Under the pieces are notes generated by a model. That model was given only the letters and a program-made list of their open reading frames with translations, had not been told where the DNA came from and did not search any database. A DNA stretch of 37,423 bases from CAZEGV01 sp964511645 (GTDB lineage Bacteria > Bacteroidota > Bacteroidia > Cytophagales > JAAEPT01), in assembly GCA_964511645.1 (NCBI GenBank), contig CAZEGV010000028.1:1-37423 (forward strand). The letters run 5' to 3'. A program made the position numbers and the translations under genes. Positions 35,901 through 37,423 of this stretch are shown in pieces. Position 1 is the stretch's first letter. Each line of letters opens with the position of its first letter.

Positions 35901-36835
35901 AAGAATTTGACCCAGAGACTGGTTATGTGAATTACAAGTACAGAATGTACGATAGAAGGTCTGGAAGATTTTTTGCGGTTGACCCGTTGGCTGCTAAATA
36001 TCCTTATAATAGTACTTATGCTTTTAGTGAGAATAGGTTGATTGATGGGGTTGAGTTGGAAGGGTTGGAACATCGCTCTTTAATGCCTCCTTTATGGGGT
36101 TTGGACTTGTTTAATGCGAAAAAAAGAGTGGAAAATAGTTTGGATCCAAAAACTAAAAAGCTTGTTTCGGGTGCCTGGAATATAGCCGAAGGGGTTGCTG
36201 TTATAACTGTTACTATTGTGGCATCAGGTACCACTGGCGGAATAGCGTTAGGAATGGGAGGTGCTGTAGTTCTAACCTATGGTATTACTAAGGTAGGATT
36301 GGGAATGTCTCAAATGATAGATGCTTCACAAGATGGGATCGGAGTAAGGTCTGATAATTTACATAAATCAAGTAATTTAAGTGGGTTTGTTGCGTATCAA
36401 AACCCAAATATAAGTGATGAAACCGCAAAATGGATTGATTTAGGGTCAGAATTTATTCCTGCAGTAGCTACTGGTCAAATTGGATGGAAGGCCTTTAGGA
36501 ATACTCTGAAATCCTCTGTTTCTCCTGTTGTAAAGATTGTCTTAATTACAGATTCAGGAATGGACTTTAAGGAGGTTCTTGATGCCAGTGTTATAGGTTT
36601 AACTGTCGCAGGTGTGAAAGTAGATATTAAACCGAGTAATCTAGTTCAAATAAGCCCTACATATACTGTTACAGAAAGTGTTGTCGTTAAACAAGGGAAT
36701 ACTTTATCGGGCTTAGCAAAAACTCATAATACATCCGTAGCTAATTTAATGAAGTTAAACGGAATTAAAGAAGAAGATAAACATGATCTAAAAATAGACC
36801 AAGAAATAAAAATCAAACAAGAAGAAATTAAATAA
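20996..36835 (+). CDS. giant exported Rhs protein with CBM5/12, PA14, bulb-lectin, Rhs core and LysM (5279 residues)
   Basis: Order of modules: signal peptide (1-19, ends LSAQ); FN3-like region (about 208-308); DUF6443-like entry ('ETMTYANGLNQVQQSQTKLF', 361-432); PA14-1 (957-1100); three tandem CBM5/12-like modules (2224-2268, 2275-2318, 2324-2371); YD repeats (2498-3178, for example 'YTLYYYDRAGNLTQTVPPEG'); beta-propeller-like block 1 (3201-3512, 'FSPDGTKLAIANKENHVFVL'); PA14-2 (3629-3785); PA14-3 (3808-3970); two bulb-lectin-like domains (3998-4108, 4121-4240); PA14-4 (4285-4403); propeller-like block 2 (4418-4708); 'DHLGNVRVVLQDV' (near 4740); Rhs core (4943-5025, 'YGFQGQEFDPETGYVNYKYR', 'RFFAVDPLAAKYPY'). 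After 'IDGVELEGLE' a 254-residue tip begins, with a Gly-rich hydrophobic stretch (5060-5110) and LysM (5228-5275, 'VKQGNTLSGLAK'). No known toxin fold is seen in the tip. A surface or secreted glycan-targeted effector or adhesin is inferred. Confidence 0.93.
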   Translation: MKHFIFFFTLLFSVHQLSAQLGIDGVSLSNLDAQTNPVVGTFVVTKPQVLSQNASLNKAELKFDINTGSIHNLYSKSLGGGDNNWSYGIHLKVELIDTEDGVSTVLHTGTVALSLGTNQAIQTALIDIDQYYEAVDEVRISLNNPINFAQSGIFNADPTAILSQIHLSAELLLDHRYDVKLGNTPIKISTSTFVVKPCEACVSSNEVSKVRFEWAKPLNTHFTHYDVQVYKLEAGLMSNGSDGFDFNDQIEWFRAPILEVEVSNTEDPFYEMTLAEGTGYYVWRVRLIGDYYPGGRSDFRNYGIWNEVDINASSLYTDGLSIFDRRADPAGNLVLNPLSTDAKPIDGGLFYYYQFNEAINWIYGKVLTEGSRQSETMTYANGLNQVQQSQTKLFSKEQVIAGQTVYDYSARPSFTTLPSPINDNKLGYKPDLLLNQTGDNFSAKDFDADPTIYPNGSPLGTSDQGTPNSYYSDQNQLGLMGDYVPDAKGFPYTRMLYYNDATGRVKQQSGPGEVMSLKDPTQDAESKNVLVYYADVSADELDRVFGSENPVADSGSVYKTINVDPNNVVSISYINKSGQVIATCLDGSDLDNLDNIGNEEVFTVSDKVLAGTFLQGSNVSVEDGTIVNPAPTPLVVLFNYNIRPSTFKRNLGLDANHEKISFCETCDYTIEVKITNTEKPEISYKMTGTLLHDLATTNEQIPNISGVPDVGYTCNEELVYTLNSPELNWKRDQIFVLNNDGVSISLPTGTYKIVKTIRVNNNVLTNNGEGKQSYLEAYTKHLSQNAEQWTAEHNYCGPFLLDVENEFPCGEVPDYCNEQSPSEFKQGTGFQTFTDLVYELVELEQSQTIGSGTNLYKDKMRNQGVGLLSNAYYGNQSSLATYLSSLESSVGCLSLSQCYTDAKSALEVNILLSEKGKETSDELEVNSDLITENEVFYNYSQDFDVLIEVLQCVAPASGFSASFFAGTDPTNRSQKKASAIVGVSNLSYGSGSPSNSLGNNNFSASYRGRLSITEAGNYTFKFTVDDGVRLYIDGQQQLMSNGIRDSWTNNSDVTFSSSQIHLTEGIHGIEVHYYEGGGAANLSLSWVHPTRGLELIPQTSVFQECQGYDALKIWHTNEPTNQDFSTLYLELPTSAEEDLSNDNQAAVKLGNLTAVMIHFTDNFINPANGEFVNGGLQDFDKKVASSLSDAITKTCKTAQLFNFNTGTSTGTDPIIGQIITACEEGCNSATHFDAAIDDFVTAANQHINAQGQYDLYLDESLQRDITDLDPGWLSFSDLFTDGNLSQGLSKRACYVMEMKGQCKDQCQMDYLENTETFSEDLTAAEKEILISQMINNQKAFEQAFLHGVEFKPVLTDLTIPVTSTLYQHAGSEEEVSTDIIAFVEESWKKAFQHRVYTNSLADNGFTQWEVMQHYPGSLNPTTTKVTQYSKTFGILINGEAKSIVVVANVVWDPGVSKLNLDDEFYEINFAIYDASISNRTFGNAKLRYSLALFNTLSSTNASIAHCDFPNFNALSFNVEQDLVKLAYAEGGYITATTNPNILCTDAYRTEIDLAHLQQVPTEALNVSRSQFSEVLTGSLTANTADEKADYLKLFLVKNIGADDELAVATAYVSTGYRNEKQALKVLAASINAKGLLYAQADITSVNPVLHLWRSDLAHISYKNRDNTYTVAAEGTVDFLTATNATVNTLNPVAINPLSISLATITTNNAEVVCPYGYIPLGGANPTSSKYHPSKFEAALEKHIEEVYFPFVYAEVKNAFIAEQTVDKTYTENIEGLDVKFNVLVTYDAATDGIKRVGLLTPEILDCVTGQVSVGFGPQFAYSLENLPGSSDKNDLDVKKHWFELRLGGGAHFIFREQASIGDLLAQGESKLLTTFSPSTAFKYIRPIVSTDRSAFIEMPITLVLNDGVGFDIHPYHRTAVFTMDIYQETTGAVELELYAQKNDHSTTDYNDNINKYARYVAVTDGSQGWQTVQFSLAEEVGAIRYEEVDQLSLLIDPLNKRGTSQPETFLLRDLKMDTKSEVNDFKPLVVIDKASNHTRFLSGELHHYGLKSYTIHDFEESYTSSLINSNTSSTPILGTELFCADITASSLAGISTCSPLHAASATFDNDNLVDEYLGLYQTTYGLQGEDVSFKNLNLEDRNYKLSASFEHDPSNTSLNTKSIDYDKGIKVALHAVYNNGTDKIVKSNIIKDAVAISSFTLDDEHLNGENIKSIYATFTASYRYWSPSESYVTGIHVRYNGITYKAKTMINANSATPDAFADWEAVVETNGTLPEWNVNTFYPATTSVQFNNQEYKARWYVNAQGTAPDVSNDWELILPQGVLPGWNVASVYTAGTHVHYNGNEYSAKNWVQGGLNPQDAGQWGAWLLVGTYTAPESRSADCFDCETISSQLFATVRITNFSLKTNDIDYDCAPVPDCALCMKWLNPFQETIVTEEVASIAFEDRIFEPCEEERQNYIDTREDDYLANCLEITTQNLADEYESSCMNKVDDQLSYSYNLGYHHYTLYYYDRAGNLTQTVPPEGVDFLTNPEVSALQVLRADDDLDNFTNDPVHQLSTRYVYNSIKQLVRQSTPDGHTTRFWYNAAGQLVLSQDAAQKDLGDYSYTSYDRLGRIIEVGELHGFVPAFLDFDGQSSQQASDDFQVIDQLWQSQDFPYNNVINCEQTSCRTSNTAVYVTEVHRTTYTRAVQGITCRGKVQTHLRNRISHVMRDPDGDFNTKGDQLHTYYSYDPHGNVEWLIQSLPEIGRKTIRYQYDLVSGNVNKVIYQENTQEQFMHRYDYDEDNRIILTETSIDGLVWNTEAHYDYYEHGPLARKEIGHDKIQGSDYVYTIEGYLKAINQPELSPTADPGHDGLADAGFLKDEFGMELGYYDGDYTRSNTGLGKQAIYDPYTTGGLTKSRNSLYNGNIAYWVSNTRAGQSTTKRKIDGIYQLPLHTYFYRYDKLNRIKNADFSTFENGAWQSKQAQEGQQMNEYDSKYSYDYNGNITHLARNGYVHNVDNGTTSLSMDNMVYAYNKAANGRLLNNKLRHITDLTINSRYGNDLESQVISNYNYDAEGNLIRDISEGLAISWNVLNKVKNIRKYEKGNTTVLLEDIRFEYDAMGIRVAKEEIINGKIEKGTYYVCDASGNVMAIYDKQYTVIGNSEKTEYRLKEYPIYGSDRVGLYRPENLVVATYDTYKDRFNTSIHNYSNTASARSRLLMATSKNLQVVDVLPDNVYKQYELYFDQKAWRGTAQWLDADNNIKIAAAYNLNNVLHIFNEKFSNYATLSLPTGLRYGKPFFLPHPSIENDYYLIYSEGTDFKYLQVSARVSDAPVIKQLNGSIAQVDLTGANLTDFTKITPVVYADGNSRIFLYRKDGDVGRIYTVDVTSEGFSTPYERYVIADNNFSQWQTEEMVFSPDGTKLAIANKENHVFVLDVDLATGALSHAVKYDNGLAGSQDFVKHIVFKDNHNLYYTTDISGKSLYALNLETGTSVPIKSRENRASQDLAMSVTGDVILIDDNLLQDPVNVQILTALSVSVFNAFPLQHYFSKDNLQTCDLNKTIQTELSTWLVPTEGQDNQGGLSWEFDAQGNVIENHQFDSEVSLGSNVAVAENQDNEEVLRFMVPDEVAICQIQTPAYANIQGDNFNPGLERRFYNISQQIDIWNKNWSDMGFAQDIDNSGGVNDDWDNNNLPAGTDAQSFAVRYEGWIEVPEDGDYTFYVKGAGFLAIDVMSPYNGANANYLMGSYWWNTGQERQKIFALSKGMHHIRMEYNYIQPVGSTVARDLSLKWSYGNVQKQLVPSAVLTHGQTTPSLPANAPLTINYKEHGLLAEYFQNTLSTAGYPEVARVEEQIDHVWNFYDKNLSQIAARYTGYLDMPANDGNPINIIIYTDHTFGTENVPQLWLNKQGVPLTRNSLLDKQMTFESVANQPATEIWQRAYEAVISPDLLTQRIPIRLEYNDANFHPVILRLAWNYQSATPVIIPSTYLSPTDTEGPCSGKGDQHGVLVNHIPLPVNNVIGSAVLNKGDRLEEGESLMAGEYRFTVNTDGTVAVYKGSVELKYWHTPHVNANDKHHVFITETGRMQMRNQYGNVIDDITNKLGSNKLVLYQDGQLLMMNDDVVYQTIYGHTLYNETEISSKGSQYVLGNRELDTWGFLGNENYHLKLSNSGNLFLYKPPYLNDKYEIWDNSVHISPRTATVLKMQDDGNLTIHTNGRVVRWKSFTFSSQRPVNYRFSLLPNGRISVIDENDNEVWGRQGSNSLGIFNAEAVNSLINANEVEQQLSPDILKSLMPTTTDGQVVEDLYNRSGLLSPKLGLGADYILSHYSTYVYLKEAGAYTFKEQADGMSGLYVNGELVMGEDVAGARQLGVASREVIYTATESGYYKLDFYRYHLTGDAVAQLLWKTPGVYQFKPIPSEVLYVKPPDAGQIYIGNKLVHNVAADANGTSVIVKASGNNDNYFVINTSKDEDNYHRVRRTKTNVKTGEVDSRSGFKSNSAIALAAYNDDRGEEYNKLFATLYSDGLTNINLMQYSVSEDGLSPDRVYNVQSEKCINGNCEAYPVTLGATSMQISPDGATMTLSYVTGNKSLGNINDLDVVANAFRIYDLEKQTGISLGNYEYYQVHTSAPLDVNSYAPRSSVDVLGFDYNQNADYIYYVQTNHITNTSSINRMLIADGTTSLLQVIPYVKKAAVRRAKGGKIYVSTVDNMYTVDGTSITSQTGNYTAGLPLQPYRVTSGKCETTAKPVQYATRTVGNRYYECKDHLGNVRVVLQDVRVYENMAAFTSVKTNVLSGEERLVGDVGGQQNLISVARIKTTAGSINPAAPVPFTAENTTTGTTIAVKADAVVSADVILFLGDELGLNAGDILPTDYLSKVLIKVCALQGNGNLDLNTVEYFRLSDVLPTATVGGNIAHITYSKEVFDGEVILFVTNINPTPIDVRQVVFRAEKDAYMGFATAVASWTDFYAFGMEMPGRSYSSSGYRYGFQGQEFDPETGYVNYKYRMYDRRSGRFFAVDPLAAKYPYNSTYAFSENRLIDGVELEGLEHRSLMPPLWGLDLFNAKKRVENSLDPKTKKLVSGAWNIAEGVAVITVTIVASGTTGGIALGMGGAVVLTYGITKVGLGMSQMIDASQDGIGVRSDNLHKSSNLSGFVAYQNPNISDETAKWIDLGSEFIPAVATGQIGWKAFRNTLKSSVSPVVKIVLITDSGMDFKEVLDASVIGLTVAGVKVDIKPSNLVQISPTYTVTESVVVKQGNTLSGLAKTHNTSVANLMKLNGIKEEDKHDLKIDQEIKIKQEEIK
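24429..24458 (+). other. perfect 13-bp intragenic hairpin
   Basis: CAGCTGTTAAGTT (24429-24441) and AACTTAACAGCTG (24446-24458) are exact reverse complements around a GGGT loop. It is in frame inside the giant Rhs gene, just after the first PA14-like domain, encoding 'AAVKLGNLTAV'. By rough estimate such a stem is unlikely by chance in a window this size. It may be an RNA element, for example a translational pause between domains, or mutational. Confidence 0.7.
27665..28108 (+). repeat. three tandem CBM5/12 (chitin-binding type) modules encoded in the Rhs gene
   Basis: Three units of about 45 codons share the CBM5/12 pattern of an N-terminal Trp, Y-x(2-3)-G, V-x-[FY]-x-G/N, Y-x-A-[KR], and a final Trp. 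Unit 1 has 'YVTGIHVRYNGITYKAK', unit 2 has 'FYPATTSVQFNNQEYKARWY', and unit 3 has 'VYTAGTHVHYNGNEYSAKNW'. Units 2 and 3 both begin with a W-N-V triplet (PEWNV and PGWNV). The repeats are diverged at DNA level, so they are old duplications. Family members bind chitin or related polysaccharides; the ligand here is inferred. Confidence 0.82.
35812..36070 (+). other. Rhs-associated core and tip boundary
   Basis: The core runs from about 'WTDFYAFGMEMPGRSYSSSG' through 'DPETGYVNYKYRMYDRRSGR' to 'ENRLIDGVELEGLE', which ends at residue 5025. This is where the conserved shell normally ends and the variable tip begins. In many Rhs proteins the boundary reads DPxGL; here it is the IDGVELEGLE variant. 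Base composition falls after this point: hand counts give 40-42% GC for 35281-35400 against 22-28% for 36721-36840. Confidence 0.8.
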
Positions 36836-37305
36836 TGAGTAGAAGCAAAGTAGTATATCATGAAGACCCTAGGTGGCTTTACCTCGTTGCTTGCGTTGTT
36901 ATAAGTCTCTTTTCGATGAATAGTAATCCCGATTTCTTATTTGAATCACCTGTTCTTTTTGCACTAATTTTTGTATTTGTGTTTTCTTTAGCTTTAATTC
37001 GAGCTTGGATTTTATTAACCAAAATTGAGCTTATTTCAGCAGAAGAAAATTATATCATAGTTCATAAGGTGTATTTTTTCTTTTTTAGAAAAAAGAAAAA
37101 ATTTAGAGTTAAAGATGTAGTTTTTGAAACAAAGTATGGAGAGCTTAATGCTTGGTTAATAGGAAAAGTTGAGAACAAAAAGGTGATGAAAACAGAACAA
37201 AAAGAGATGGCTGTTTTTTGTGAATTTGTTAATAATGATAGCTTAAAAGAACTACTTGAAACCGATAAATTTTTAAAGTCAAATTTATATCCAGAAAAGA
37301 AGTAG
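36835..37305 (+). CDS. two-helix membrane protein, candidate immunity protein
   Basis: Its ATG overlaps the stop of the giant Rhs gene by one base (TAATG). The 156-residue protein has two membrane helices (about 13-30 and 36-61) and a cytoplasmic, beta-rich domain (about 62-120) that loosely resembles a bacterial PH-like domain ('ISAEENYIIVHKVYFFFF'). I do not recognise the family. Position directly after an Rhs tip is where immunity genes lie. A membrane-bound immunity protein would suit a tip that carries a hydrophobic Gly-rich segment, but this is inference from position. The gene contains a poly-T/poly-A inverted repeat encoding YFFFFRKKKKF, prone to slippage. Confidence 0.55.
   Translation: MSRSKVVYHEDPRWLYLVACVVISLFSMNSNPDFLFESPVLFALIFVFVFSLALIRAWILLTKIELISAEENYIIVHKVYFFFFRKKKKFRVKDVVFETKYGELNAWLIGKVENKKVMKTEQKEMAVFCEFVNNDSLKELLETDKFLKSNLYPEKK
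37073..37102 (+). repeat. poly-T/poly-A perfect inverted repeat inside the immunity candidate
   Basis: ATTTTTTCTTTTTT (37073-37086) and AAAAAAGAAAAAAT (37089-37102) are exact reverse complements separated by AG. It contains four homopolymer runs of six bases. It encodes FFFF then R then KKKK. Low complexity makes the symmetry less improbable than it looks, but the runs are plausible slippage sites. Confidence 0.7.
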
Positions 37306-37357
37306 TACAGAGCAGAGTACCCTACGCTCACCAACGGGGCAATATGTTCTAAAAAAC

Positions 37358-37384
37358 AATGAAGAGTGAATAATTAATAATGTT
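37358..37384. repeat. degenerate heptamer tract in the 3' non-coding end
   Basis: The 118 bases after the last gene hold no ORF or clear terminator. Within them AATGAAG, AGTGAAT, AATTAAT and AATGTTA run end to end, like the degenerate 7-base intergenic repeats that I associate with some Bacteroidota genomes. The last bases include AGTGT-CAA-ACACT (37410-37422), a small dyad. The stretch may be the edge of a repeat or mobile element continuing outside the window, which cannot be judged here. Confidence 0.25.
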
Positions 37385-37423
37385 ATAAAACAGCCTTAGG
37401 GTCTTGTCTAGTGTCAAACACTC

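Noticed and set aside
35642..36073. Long open frame on the minus strand opposite the Rhs core, and similar minus-strand frames elsewhere
   Set aside because: They lie entirely opposite well-supported plus-strand genes, their translations show no recognisable domain or signal, and none has a plausible start region.
37391..37423. Possible insertion-sequence terminus at the right edge
   Set aside because: No transposase or matching inverted end is visible in the window, so a mobile element cannot be supported.

Overview
The window is AT-rich, gene-dense DNA from a Bacteroidota bacterium, most likely a marine Cytophagales/Flammeovirga- or Microscilla-like lineage (genus is inference). The signs are signal peptides ending in SAQ or FAQ, weak or absent Shine-Dalgarno sites, TAnnTTTG-type promoter matches, FN3-like 'YxWRVxA' lipoproteins, and giant exported Rhs/YD proteins of the style seen in this phylum. 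Every gene I accept is on the plus strand, so the window could be read as one or two very long transcripts.

Region 1 (171-10905) is a compact, translationally coupled operon of 13 genes for a type II secretion / type IV pilus-like machine. In order it encodes: secretin (GspD); a PilM-PilN-like (GspL-like) platform protein; a PilO/GspM-like protein; an FN3-like lipoprotein; a PilP/GspC-like clamp protein; a MORN-repeat periplasmic protein; a major pseudopilin (GspG); a short prepilin peptidase; the assembly ATPase (GspE); a pilin-like protein with a bactofilin-like beta-helix (possible GspK analogue); two minor pseudopilins (GspI- and GspJ-like); and the inner-membrane platform GspF. There is no retraction ATPase, which favours a secretion pseudopilus over a twitching pilus.

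Region 2 (about 10928-12130) starts with a plausible internal promoter, followed by an OmpH/Skp-like periplasmic chaperone and a small lipoprotein of unknown role.

Region 3 (12127-37305) is a split giant Rhs system. It has a 2713-residue exported protein with an Rhs-type shell and PKD-like domains but no Rhs core, a small exported protein, and a 5279-residue exported Rhs protein. The last carries three tandem CBM5/12 (chitin-binding type) modules, four PA14-like domains, two bulb-lectin-like domains, beta-propeller-like blocks, YD repeats, an Rhs core and a 254-residue C-terminal tip ending in LysM. A two-helix membrane protein overlapping its stop codon is a candidate immunity protein.

Working model (inference): the type II-like machine exports the giant Rhs pair across the outer membrane, the Skp-like protein keeps the chains unfolded in the periplasm, and the glycan-binding modules direct the particle to chitin, peptidoglycan or other cell-surface glycans. 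Separate nucleotide oddities include a perfect 18-bp hairpin inside the GspL-like gene and a perfect 13-bp hairpin inside the giant Rhs gene. The first 170 and last 118 bases hold no gene that I can see.
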